A stretch of 64,000 nt of DNA from NCBI GenBank assembly GCA_020631735.1, contig CM036199.1:16398834-16462833 (forward strand). Reading direction: 5' to 3'. The position numbers and the translations under genes are program-made. Within the stretch, counting starts at the first letter, position 1. Every line of letters begins with the position of its first letter. The stretch is from Saccharum officinarum. Lineage: Eukaryota > Streptophyta > Magnoliopsida > Poales > Poaceae. Shown one piece after another: positions 9,852 through 20,500 of the stretch. A model generated the notes under the pieces. That model was not told the DNA's origin and did not search any database. It saw only the letters and a program-made list of their open reading frames with translations.

Positions 9852-12800
9852 ATGGAGGTCGCCGCCGCCTGCGGGGCCGGCAGCGGAGGAGGAGGCGGTG
9901 GCGGCGGCGGCGGACCGGCCCCGTTCCTGCTGAAGACGTACGAGATGGTGGACGACCCGTCAAGCGACGCGGTGGTGTCGTGGAGCGACGCCTCCGACGG
10001 GAGCTTCGTCGTCTGGAACGCTCCCGAGTTCGCGGCGCGGATGCTGCCCATCTACTTCAAGCACAACAACTTCTCCAGCTTCATCCGCCAGCTCAACACA
10101 TACGTGCGTAACAACGGCCCCCACCTCCCTGCTCTGCCCTATCCTGCTCTTGTATATGATGCGCTGCTCGGGTTGGGGATCCGGCGCACTCCTTTGGTTG
10201 GAGTGGTGGGGGATTTGGGCGTTAAGGTTGCGCGGGTGCAAAGGATCGCCCTCCTTTGGTTGGAGTTATAAGGTGAATTTTGTGCTGTTTCGTTTTGGGG
10301 AATTTTGCGTCGTGATTCACTGATTTGGGCTTAGAGGGGCCTTAATTTCAGTATCAACGGTTCTAGGTGCCGAAATGTTTGTGCCCTTTTGCCGAATTGT
10401 TAGTATATGTGGGTTTCTGGTTTCTCGTAGATTGATTGGTTGGAAACTTAGAATTGTGCCAAAAATAAATGCTGGGAAACAGAAAACTCAACATGTTCTC
10501 CAAAGCCCAAACACATTGTATGGGTTTGTGTGGCCGTGTGCTGCTGTTCTAATATAGCTCGAGGCTAAGAATTGGAGCCAACCGCATTCAGGAAGCAGAA
10601 CTGGGACTGAGTTCCACTTGTCATGGTTCCATTGGCAAGGTACTAATGGTTGAATTTTTCTTAGGCTAACAATTTGAATAGTTCATAGTTTCTGGTGGTG
10701 CTAGTGTAAAAGAGCTCTTTTGAGTTGTAAACACTACTTATTATGATCAGTGGATGTGAAGTTTGGTGTTCACAATGCAGTAAATAGGGTTGATTTGTAG
10801 GTCCTTCAAGGCTACAACAGAGCATTTTTGTTCTCCAAAAATTAGCCCAAATATGCTAGGGTAGTGAGAATTTTGATAACATTATGTATATCTAAATCAA
10901 TCTAATGTTCAGGTGATTGGTAAGGTCTAGGTCAACTTAAGCTTAATGCATTTTAATGTATTGAAAAAATTGCATTATGTCATGTTTTCCATAATTACTA
11001 ATTCACTTTTATGTTCAGAACATTGAAAATTTCTTAAGGAAGCTCTCGTTGACAATGGGTATCAACTTGATTTGACAGTCATATTTGAAGATAATCCTTT
11101 TGTAGTATCAGAAAAGTGGAGGGCGGGACTTAGTTCTGGTGTTGATTAGTGTGCTCACTATTTGGTGCAAATGAGGGAGTTCTTATGTCATGAATAATCT
11201 GAGATATTAAAATCATGAAAATCATAGTTTGTGAATGCATCTATATTAGTTAAATGTTTAAGGTCTTCTGCCTCTGTAGTGTCATGGATTGGATCATGAT
11301 TGATCTTGATGATCCAAAATCCATGGTTCTGTTGATTATTTGTCAACCATGTTCCTTTATTGGGTCCACCTTTCTAATTTCATTTATAATCAATATAAAT
11401 TGTAGTTCAGTTCAGTAGCAGGGTCTGCATTTGAATTCTGTGCTGTGGCCTCTATTTGGTTATTAATTCTACTGTTGGTTTTGTATTGTAGTTCACACCT
11501 CTATGTTGTATCTAAGCACAAGTCATTTCTTTTGGATCCTATGGATTTCTCTGAGAACGTGAAGGGTCAGATATGTTCTTAGCGCATAGAAAAAATGGCA
11601 ATATGAACTCGGGATTCTGGTTTCAGGATTTTTGTTTTCTAGATCTTCACCAGGACCTGGGAAACTGCTGATAATCTCTATAATACGAAAGCAGGGCCAA
11701 GCTCTAGCACCAGAGCGTGCCACGTCGCCGGCCATTCCCGGCCGTCCGATCGGCCGGGCGGACGGCCCAGATCGTGCGAACGCCGGCTATTTTGCAAAAA
11801 AAACCTTCGAACTTTAACAAAATCAACCCGCAGTCCAGACTCCTCTCACAGAAAATTTTGCGAAAAAACCCTTGGACTTTACCATAACCAACCTGCAGTC
11901 CAGGCTTCTCAATGGCCCGGCCTGCCTCAATGGGCCAAAATCGGCCCGTGAGCCTCTTTTCCTTTTTAAGGGTTTAATCTTTTCTTTTAAAACCATATAT
12001 CTCTCAAAAAACATAAAAAATCACAGAAAAATTATAAAAATGCCAAACCAGTTTTGTTGAGTTCATTATGACTACATCTATGCATTAAACTTAAAATATC
12101 ATATACTTAGTGCATTTCATTCGGTATAGTAGTAGTTCTCCACATGTGAACTAAAAATATCTCCACTGCCTTAAATCCAATATCGTATACCCTTTCTCAT
12201 GATCTTTGGTGGCCAATTAATTTAACGCTAACCCGAAATATAAATACTAAAATATAAATTCTAGCTCATATACTTATACAAAAAAAAAGAATACATACGG
12301 TATATGATATTCTGTACATTCGCATACGCGAGCACATCATGTTTCTTACATAAAAACTTGAAATGAATATACACGGACAAAATAATATACTTGCACTATA
12401 CGTGGTACATATAGCCTATACACAATCACCGAAATCTACAGCAGCCAAATCCCCAAATTATACATCATTCCTTCATAAAAAAAGAAGCAACGAACAGGTC
12501 GTGGCAATATAAACGAATGACCAAACTAGCTCAAAATGGTAGGCACTCCACACAGGCGCGCGGCAACGCCGCGTGTTGCTTTCTAGTGTTAACTATTACA
12601 GGTCCAATCTTGGTAAAATTCGGGTCAGTGTTTTCTTTTGTTATGTCAATATTTTCAAAGCGAAAATCTATGGAAAATGGATGACAAAAAGATAGAAAGA
12701 AATCACTGTACTCCCACTGCTATGTTCTACTCTAGTCCACCTGGGATTTCCTGCAGTCAATTCCGGTATTGGGATTTCCTGCAGTCTGTTGAACCGGCTC

Positions 12801-14337
12801 TACAAGTTTGAAGCGAATCACTTGTGTTAACTGTAGAGGATAGTGTAGATATTAGTCTTTTTTTTTCTTCTAGTGAGGTAATAAGCATATCTAAACTTTT
12901 CATTCTATTAAGGTCCACATATAACACTTTTTTCCTAATACTTTTTTCTGCGCTTGTTGCAGTCCTTAAAGAAACTTGGATTACTTTGATATTATATGCT
13001 ATAGCGTGATGCTTGCTTGCTTTTGTGTATCCTTGTTGACTTGTAACAGTAGAACTGTTTAGGAAGGAACTGTACTTTTGACATTTAATTAATCCTGAAG
13101 AAGGGATACATGAAAACCCGCTAAGAAAATGTCAATGTTGCAGGGTTTTCGTAAAATAGACCCAGAGCGCTGGGAATTTGCTAATGAGTACTTTGTCAAG
13201 GGACAGAAGCACCTGCTGAAGAATATCCACAGGCGAAAACCTATCCACAGCCACAGCCATCAACCAGGTGCCCTGCCTGACAATGAGCGTGCTTTATTTG
13301 AGGATGAGATTGACCGGCTTTCACGGGAGAAAGCTGCCCTCCAGGCTGACCTCTGGAAATTCAATCAGCAGCAGTCAGGGGCCGTGAGCCAGATTGAAGA
13401 TCTTGAGCGGCGAGTGCTTGACATGGAGCAACGACAGACGAAGATGCTCAGCTTCTTGCAGCAGGCTCGGAAGAACCCTCAGTTTGTCAGCAAGCTCGTT
13501 AAGATGGCAGAGGCATCCCCAATCTTCGCGGATGCATTTCACAAGAAGCGAAGGCTACCTGGGCTTGAATACATCACCGAGGCCACCGAAACTGCCACTA
13601 GCTTTTTCGATGACCATAGCAGCACTTCCAGGCAAGAAATGGGCAACCTTCTGAATCAGCACTTCTCTGACAAGCTGAAGCTTGGACTCTGTCCTGCAGT
13701 GACGGAAAGCAACCTCATCACCCTGAGCACCCAAAGCTCACATGAAGATAACGGAAGCCCTCACGGAAAGCATCCAGACTACGAGAGAACAGGCATGGAG
13801 TGCCTTCCACTGGTGCCGCAGATGATGGAGCTCTCTGACACTGGGACATCCATCTGTCCCTCAAAGAGTGTGAGCTTCACAACAGCTGCAAATGACGATG
13901 GGTTCTTGCCATGCCACCTCAACCTCAGTCTTGCATCATGCTCAATGGATGTGGACAGAAGCCAAATCCCCGTTGCAAACGGGAACACTGTGGATGAGAA
14001 GGACGGCCCAGCGGAGGTGACCACACCCACCATGGAGAAGGACGGTGGCATTCCTGACAGATGCCATGATGATACCCAGAACGAGGCTTCAGGTGACGCT
14101 GGGGCCGCAGCAGATGCAACGGGTAGGCAGCATCGGGGCAGCCAAGCTCCCCCTGAAGAACATGCAGCTCCCCAGGTGGTGGCGAACGACAAGTTCTGGG
14201 AGCAGTTCCTTACCGAGAGGCCAGGCTGCTCCGAAGCCGAGGAAGCAAGTTCCACCCTGAGGAGGGATCCAGACCACACGCAGGCGTACGAGGGCACTAC
14301 AAGTGACAGGAGAGATATGGGGCAGCTAAAACTCTGA
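9852..14337 (+). CDS. HSFA5: Heat stress transcription factor A-5 (HSFA5), two exons
   Basis: Exons are 9852-10103 and 13144-14337, joined through a phase 0 intron (TAC|GTGCGT ... TTGCAG|GGT). The intron sits at the position inside the DNA-binding domain that is conserved in plant HSFs. The product is 481 residues. It has a Gly run (11-21), a winged-helix DNA-binding domain (about 24-115, with [22 protein letters not shown] and [15 protein letters not shown]), a heptad oligomerisation region HR-A/B (about 130-200), a basic nuclear signal KKRR near 218, an acidic-aromatic activator motif around KFWEQFL (434-440), and a C-terminal QLKL that may be a nuclear export signal. The HIHSHSH-like stretch after NIHRRKP and the overall length match class A5, which in other plants acts mainly as a partner and repressor of A4 factors. 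An in-frame ATG at 9762 would add 30 residues; 9852 fits the family length better. Confidence 0.93.
10104..13143 (+). other. HSFA5 intron (3040 bp) carrying a Helitron
   Basis: The GT-AG intron is phase 0. Positions 11675-12586 are a Helitron. The remaining intron is T-rich without recognisable exons. A 3-kb intron here is long for this family, and about 0.9 kb of it is explained by the insertion. Confidence 0.85.
11675..12586. mobile_element. Non-autonomous Helitron inside the HSFA5 intron
   Basis: The element begins TCTCTATAATACGAAAG and ends CTTTCTAG. It sits between A (11674) and T (12587), the standard A|T insertion site without duplication. A hairpin lies just before the 3' end: the arms 12557-12564 and 12568-12575 pair with one G-T pair around a 3-base loop, ending 11 bases before the terminal CTAG. 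These are the three defining Helitron features. It has no Rep/helicase coding sequence, so it depends on another element. The interior has a GGCCGGGCGGACGGCCC palindrome near 11749 and an AT-rich remainder. Confidence 0.9.
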
Positions 14338-14755
14338 CCTTCAGGTTTTTTAGCGTGACCTCTCCCCAAAGGCAACACAGTCGTACAGCGTAAGTGTTGG
14401 AAATTGGAATGGCACGATGGTCTGTCTGTCTATGATTGTAACTAAACAGCATCACAAGAATGTCCTGTACATATTATCCCAGGGTACATACCGGAGACTG
14501 AGAGCAATGCGATTTTGTGCTGTTCTGTTGTGATCCTGTACGTTTCGCTGAAATTTGGCTTTTATGCTGATACTTATGCTGATGTGTTGTGAGACTGCCG
14601 CAATAGTGCTGCAGAACAGTTCCGCGTTGACAGAATTCGATGTAATAACCAAGGAACTCCTAAAATTCTAGGTAGAGGTGTGTGTATCTTAACGGTTAGC
14701 TTCTTGGAAAGAAATCTCCAAGTAAAAGTAACCATCAAACTAGTGTCGCTGGTCC
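14338..14755 (+). other. HSFA5 3' flank / probable 3' UTR
   Basis: The stop codon is at 14335-14337. The following 400 bp probably contains the 3' UTR. No canonical AATAAA was pinned down and no other gene is visible. Confidence 0.4.
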
Positions 14756-15142
14756 TGTTTGATTCGGCAATCGGGGAGGCGACGGCGGGGCGGTCTTTCT
14801 TTCCCAACAAGTAGCCAGAGCAGAGAGATTCCCTCACCCAGCAACCGTCCAAATCCATGGCTCGTCACGAGGAAGTGTCAAGCCGTCGGACACCAAGGCC
14901 TGAAGGAGAGGCGCGGAGGCTTTAGGTCTTTACATTTCCAAAAACGTATTCTTATTCGGTTGGTGTATATGTTCCCATGACATGTGGGCCCCAGGCCAAG
15001 ACTCGTAAGTTGTAAGCGGAACTATTCCAATTCTGATAATACCAAATCGAGAAAGGGGAAAGCTTTCCTCTGCTCTTCCCTGACCTCTTGATCCGCTCGA
15101 TCTCACGTCGGCAGCGATTGCTGGCGGCAACGGGACGTGACA
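14756..15142 (+). mobile_element. Possible LTR of a degenerate retroelement
   Basis: The stretch starts TGTTTGATTCGGCAA and ends GGGACGTGACA, two bases before a good primer-binding site. A similar start, TGTTTGATTCGGCAA followed by CGACGGCG, recurs at 16653 and could be the truncated partner LTR. The assignment rests on these signals only; no coding region of a retroelement is present between them. Confidence 0.4.
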
Positions 15143-15144
15143 GT

Positions 15145-15155
15145 TGGTATCAGAG
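15145..15155 (+). other. Primer-binding site complementary to initiator Met tRNA
   Basis: TGGTATCAGAG is the usual primer-binding site used by many plant LTR retroelements. It lies two bases after a CA that can end an LTR. This supports the reading of 14756-16700 as a retroelement relic. Confidence 0.55.
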
Positions 15156-15440
15156 ATTTCGGTCCTTGGCATCGCTTCCTTGTTCCTCAATTTCCTCATG
15201 CCTTGACCCAATATCGTAATCGATCTCTGTTCATCTCCGTTACTGTGGTGTTCGTGAGGTCCTGTAGGTCCGTGCCGAGGTCGGTTTGGTCGGCGGTCAG
15301 GACACGGGAGCAGGAGCACGGCGGTGGAGGACGCCTCACCAGATCTGCAGCCACAAGCTTCAATGGCGGCATCCACATCCACTTCGTTGCCAGTAGCATC
15401 TCCTGCATCGGTGAGCTAATCCAAGCCAATCTTGTCTTCC

Positions 15441-15942
15441 TTTTGCCCGGATTCGTTGGTAGTGAGGGTTTCGGTGCAGTTCCCGTGTAAAATTCCATAG
15501 CTATCTCAAAGTGATTCGTGGTGCGGTGGTGACGGCAGGGATGTGTCCGTCTACTCGGGTTGCGGAGCGTTGTCACTGTGTAAAATTCCTTGGTAGTGCC
15601 TCACTTCCAGGTGTAGTCTTGCTTGGATTTGTTGGTAACAAGGGTTTCGGAGCAGGTTCCGTGTAAAAATTCGTAGCTATCTCAAGCGATTCGTGGTGTG
15701 GTGGTGACGGCGGGAAGTGTCCATCTACTCAGGTTGCGAAGCATTGTCTCCGTGTAAAATTCCTTGGTACTGCCTCACTTCCAGGGTAGTCTTGCTCGGA
15801 TTCGTTGGTAGTGAGGGTTTCGGGGCAGGTTCCCGTGTAAAATTCCGTAGATATCTCAAGCGATTTGTGGTGCGGTGGTGACAGAGGGGAAGTGTCCTTC
15901 TACTCGGGTTGCGGAGCGTTGTCTCTGTGTAAAATTCCTTGG
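15441..15942 (+). repeat. Three tandem units of 172-176 bp
   Basis: Units are at about 15441-15616, 15617-15788 and 15789-15942. Each carries the same ordered landmarks: CGGATTCGTTGGTA, AGGGTTTCGG, CCGTGTAAAATTCC, ATCTCAAGCGATT, GTGGTGACGG, AGTGTCC, GTTGCG and GTGTAAAATTCCTTGG. The third unit is broken by plastid DNA at 15943. The missing end of that unit (CCTCACTTTCAGGTGTAGTC) resumes at 16561. The array may be the untranslated internal region of the relic with the primer-binding site at 15145. The open frame across the first unit is not a recognisable protein. Confidence 0.8.
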
Positions 15943-15992
15943 ACTACAACGGAATAGTATACAAAGTCAACACCAATGATTAAATAGAATTT

Positions 15993-16213
15993 ATGGCTAC
16001 ACAAACGGTTGAAGATAGATCTAAACCTAAGCCAAAACGGACTGGCGCAGGTACTTTATTGAAACCCTTGAATTCGGAATATGGGAAAGTTGCTCCGGGT
16101 TGGGGGAGTACTCCTTTCATAGGGTCTCAATGGCTTTATTCGTGATATTCTTATCTATAATTTTAGAAATTTATAATTCTTCTATTTTACTTGACGGAAT
16201 TTTGACAAATTAG
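15993..16213 (+). pseudogene. psbH: psbH pseudogene (photosystem II phosphoprotein H), plastid-derived
   Basis: The reading begins ATG GCT ACA CAA ACG, giving MATQTVED. It continues through the Lys/Pro-rich N-terminus and the [16 protein letters not shown] motif that marks PsbH. The frame then breaks near 16122-16128 (ATAGGGTCTCAATGG, a small deletion relative to the normal gene), reaching a TGA at about 16143. Downstream, another frame still encodes the membrane-helix region and the LLDGILTN C-terminus, with the original stop TAG at 16211-16213. As a nuclear fragment without a transit peptide and with a frameshift, it cannot make PsbH. Confidence 0.9.
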
Positions 16214-16310
16214 ATTTCTACTGACTAAAACTATGACTCAGTAGTTTTTCCATAAAAAAACCTTTCTACTCTAAGCTCCATATTTCTAGACATTCTAGTA
16301 GTTCGACCAT

Positions 16311-16460
16311 CGGCTTGTTCAGCGGTCAGCCAACCAGCCAGCAGTGCTTTTCTCTGACATCAAATCAGCATCAGCCACCAGCCACCTGCTAGTCAGCAGT
16401 ATTTTTCCTCTCACAACAAATCAGCACCTGTTATCAGCCACCAGCCAGCCGAACAAGCTG
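16311..16460. mobile_element. MITE of the GTTCGGCTG family inside the plastid insertion
   Basis: This 150-bp palindromic element starts CGGCTTGTTCAGCGG and ends CAGCCGAACAAGCTG. CAT is duplicated on both sides (16308-16310 and 16461-16463). The interior has two inverted TTTTCCTCTCACAACAAATC-like blocks. The uninterrupted plastid spacer can be read across it, which shows that it inserted after the plastid DNA arrived. Confidence 0.82.
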
Positions 16461-16560
16461 CATGATTTTTTTTTGTATCTCTGGAATACGAGTGTGTGAC
16501 TGGTTAGAATTGATCCTATTGATAATGCCTGTTATATGTGTCAAGATGATTCTAATTCGT

Positions 16561-17578
16561 CCTCACTTTCAGGTGTAGTCGGATGCGGCAGCCTGAGCGG
16601 GGGGAGGTGTACACCAAACCGGTTTCTCGGTGACAGGAAGTGGCATCCTCTCTGTTTGATTCGGCAACCGTCGACGGCGATCTCTTCATTGCCGACACTG
16701 AGCCTGCCTGATCCCATCCGTTAGACCCTATCAAGTATCAGACCGATTGCATTGGCACCTGTAAAGCATCCGCCAATCACATATAGCGGATGAAGAGGGC
16801 CGCAGCGGCTACGCTATCTGCATGCGCTATCCTTCAGGGAAGATTCATGCCCGCCAAATGTGGCGTGGTAGCAGGCATGCGCTACCGCGCGTGGGGACCG
16901 CAGAGAGGAGATCCAGCGACGGACCCTACTATTTTACCTAGCTAAAAAAATATCATAACTCATAAACCAAAAACTCAAATTAAATTCCGATTATACCATT
17001 GAATTCGTTTCGATAAATTCTTCAAAATAAGATCTCACATGTATATATTTAGATAAAATTTATTTATAAACATGTAGACCCCACTATTGATAGCTGATAT
17101 AGAGTATGAGATATAGAAGATGAATGAGTGCGGGAGAAACTGGTATAGAGGAGAGAATTTTAATGATCAGAATGAAATATTATTTTTAGAGAACGGATAC
17201 AGAGGATGACTGAGTGTGGATAGCCTCAACCGAACCGGCCCGAGTCCAACTGAACCACGGCGCGCGGTCCCCACCGGTCAGGGGCACGGCCTCGCCACTT
17301 GTCCCCTCCTCCGCCGCCGGGAGGAACAACCGCAGCGCTCCTCCCTCGCAAGTCGCAACTTCTGCTTTTATTATCTCCTCCCGTTCTGACGGACGGAGCG
17401 GTTCGAGGGAGGAAACAGAGCCCCCTTCTTTACTCTGGCCGTCCGCAACACGGGATCAGCAACGCCAGGGCGGAGCGGGGTTGTGGAGTGGACTCCAAGT
17501 CCGCGCCCTTCTTCTCGTCGACTTCGTCTCCAGGGCCCAGCAGCGGCTGGGTTCGCTCCCGGCGCGGGCGCTGCTGCC
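16561..17578 (+). other. Upstream region of the DNA glycosylase gene
   Basis: Positions 16561-16700 continue the broken tandem unit and the possible second LTR start (16653). The rest up to about 17200 is intergenic. From about 17220 the sequence becomes GC-rich, as expected for a 5' UTR. An upstream in-frame ATG at 17483 would extend the product by 32 low-complexity residues. No TATA box is clear. Confidence 0.45.
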
Positions 17579-20500
17579 ATGGCGCCTGCAGTGGCGGAGG
17601 CAGAGGCAGAGTCAGCGGCAGATCTTGGTGAGTCCGCTGTGCTCGGTTCTGTTATTCCCTCTGGCTCTCGCTGGTTTAATCTGTGGTTGCCCATGCTGTT
17701 GCGCTTGTTGGTTTGTTGCTGCAATCCGCTAATGGCTTCGTTGCTTAGTGAATCTGGTGTCTGGAGTATATATAGTAAAAAAACAGGCCTGCTTTCTCTT
17801 TCACATCCGTTGTTTTTTATGCTCTTGCACTTGTTGGCTCACTTGGATTGCTCGTTTTGGTGTTCTTGTGCTGCAATCTATTACTCCACGTTCGCTTGGC
17901 TGAAAAGTGGCTGAAAGTAATGTTAGCTGATTTATGATGAGGGAGAAACACGGTTCGTCGGATGAAAAAGTACTTAGATATATATTTGTAGTAAAAGCAA
18001 TGTATCTTTAAAAGTCTTATAAAATTTGAGTATTTGCCAGTCAATCTGCGGTGTCTGTGCTAACGGAGTCGGGGAGAGTACCGTCTAACCGAGTCGGAGA
18101 AAAATCGCGTTTTTTTCCTCGCGAAGTGTGTGATTCCTGTAGCTACTGGACTGTTTAGGCCTGTTCGGCTGTGCTGATAAGCCGACTGAAAAATACTGTT
18201 GACTGATTTGATGTGAGAGAAAATACTATTCCAGCTGAAAAAACAAGCTAAAAAAGACGAATTATAAATCGGATGAACAGAGCCTTAGTCCTGTTTAGTC
18301 CGTCCGAGGACTGTTAGTACGTCATTTCTGTTTAATCGACCGTTTAGTCCGTCTAGGGACTGTTAGTACGTCGTTTTCGTTTAATCGACCGTTTAGTCCG
18401 TCTAGGTGCCGTTAGTATTAATCGATCGTTTAGTTCGTCTAGGGACCGTTAGTTTTCTCCTTTTATTAATTGACCGTATATCCTTTTTTTATTAAAAGGT
18501 TGTTTTACCGCTTAAACGGCCACGCGCTTTGTTCGGCTGGCTAGTGGCTGGTGCTGATTTGTCGTGAGAGAAAAATACTGCTGGCCGACAGATAACTGGT
18601 GGCCGGTGCTGAATTAATGTGAGAGAAAAACTCTGCTCGCTGAGTGGCAGCCAGCCAGCCGAACAAGCTGACGATGGTTTAACTGTTTACCGTTTAGTTT
18701 TTAAGCATAATAATAACACTGCCCGTAGCTTATGGATTTTTTTTTCTGGATCAGGGCGTCAGCTGGGGATATCGCCGGCGACACCCGACATTGTCCGCAA
18801 GCCAATGCGGGCGTCCGGCACAACCGCCGCAGATGGCTCTTGCTGCACTGCTCTGTACACCAGCGCGGCTGCTGGCCCCAGAAAGCTGGACAGCGACTGC
18901 CTGGCCTCAGTGCCGTCGCATGCCCAGGAACATTCTCAGTCCGCCATGCTGGAGGATTTGGGCCAAGTGGACTGTGATCTGGTGGGCACGCAGGAGTCCA
19001 GCACCTTGCCTCCACTGGTGGGCGAGTCCTCTGGCAATCTTGCACAGCAAGAGCAGCAGCAGCAGCACGAGGAAGAAGGTATTGCTAGTGGCAGCGATGC
19101 AGGTGCTGCTTCTCCTGCCCATACTCCTACTCCGGAGAAGGTGGAGCCCACACCTCGGAGGTGGTGGAAGAAGTCGACCAAGGGGGTTCAGCGGCTCAAA
19201 GTGGCCAAAGATAAAGTGATGAAGCCCAAGGTGACCACGCCCAGTACAGTCAAGAAGAATAAGAAGAAAATGCCAGAGGATGGTAATCAACGTGTTGCTG
19301 CTGCGAGGTCTAATAGTGCAAGACGCAAGTTGGATTTGGATTCATCAGAAAGTAAAACATGTTTCAGTAGAGCCGAGCTGATGGGTAACTTGAAGTCCCT
19401 TGCCAAGATTCATGGTTTAAACAGTGAACCGACTACGCGCAAGAGGAGGAAGAGAGGGAAGAAGAGGAAACTGATGGTAGGACACAAGGAAAGTGGTCAG
19501 CTGGCACTTTTGCCTTACCAGGCGGCATCCTTTGCACTTGAGCCACTTCGGTATTCAACAGAACTTGATATCCCATGCCCTCAAAATCATGGGAAACTGC
19601 AAGCTAAGGTTTTGGGCCTTACTGATGAAACATTGAGGGTGTTTGCTGTTCTGACAAATTGGGATAGGAGCGACAGTGAGAGTTTTGAAGGGTTTGATAT
19701 TGGCAGCGGACCTGAATGGGATACAACACGGCGCACGTTTGAACAATATGTGGATATATTCATTGCTGAAATGTTTGATCTAATAGGTAATTATTCTGGC
19801 CCTTTTTATGCTTTCGTGTGTCAAAATACGAAATGCAAGAAAGAGGATCACATTACCTTTAATAAAAAGTGACAACACAAAAAAATGCCATCTAATCTAA
19901 CTTGTCTAAAAAGCTTAGGAAAATCTTGCACTATTGCAGGTCACTCCATAAGCTTAGTTTTTCTCCATTTGTGTCAAAAAGCTAGAATGAAAAATATCTT
20001 GTGGAGTCAATAGGAAAAATGATTTCTTGACAAAACTCTAAGCATTGTGAACTGATAAAATGAAATTCAGAGTTAAGTCAATTTCATATTCGCAGAACAA
20101 AATAAAAAAATCTTGTAGATAATTTTTTGCCTAGATCAAGAAATAGTTCTTCCAGTGAGACATTAACTTCATTTGTTGAATTTATTCACTGAGATGCCAC
20201 TCCTCTATTTCTCTTTCCTTCTTTTAGATTGTACATATGTTAGCTTCTAAATTGTGACCAAAGATCCAATAATGTGTGCATGCAATTTTTTTCTGAGCAA
20301 ACATCAGTTATTCAAACATAGACATTGGGAAGACCTATGGAGAAGCAAACACCTGTTGCCTGGCTGTCAACAGTGTCACATTTTTATGAACAAAAATCAT
20401 GTCTTGCTTCTACAGTAGTTAGTTTTATCGGATCAGTAAGCCATACAACCTACTGTCTCTATGGGATACATGAGTATGAAATGGTTTCTAATATCTTAAT

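Larger units (their letters stand above)
15943..16560 (+). other. Nuclear insertion of plastid DNA (NUPT)
   Basis: The segments 15943-16310 and about 16464-16560 read as grass chloroplast DNA: the spacer before psbH, the psbH coding sequence, and the spacer towards petB. The insertion replaced a few bases at the end of the third tandem unit. It is itself split by a MITE at 16311-16460. About 465 bp of plastid sequence is present. The identification of psbH is secure from its translation; the spacer assignment is from memory of grass plastomes. Confidence 0.85.

Noticed and set aside
13779..14378. 199-codon open frame on the minus strand
   Set aside because: It is antisense to HSFA5 exon 2, whose coding strand is clear from conserved domains. 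No family resemblance.
15137..15576. Frames of 117-150 codons on both strands
   Set aside because: They cover the primer-binding site and tandem units of a retroelement relic. No conserved protein.
15441..15942. CRISPR-like array
   Set aside because: Units of 172-176 bp are contiguous without spacers and the genome is a plant nuclear genome.
14756..16700. Full LTR retrotransposon with matched LTRs
   Set aside because: Only the first 15 or so bases of the two LTR-like starts match well and no target duplication or coding region was found, so it is listed only as a relic.
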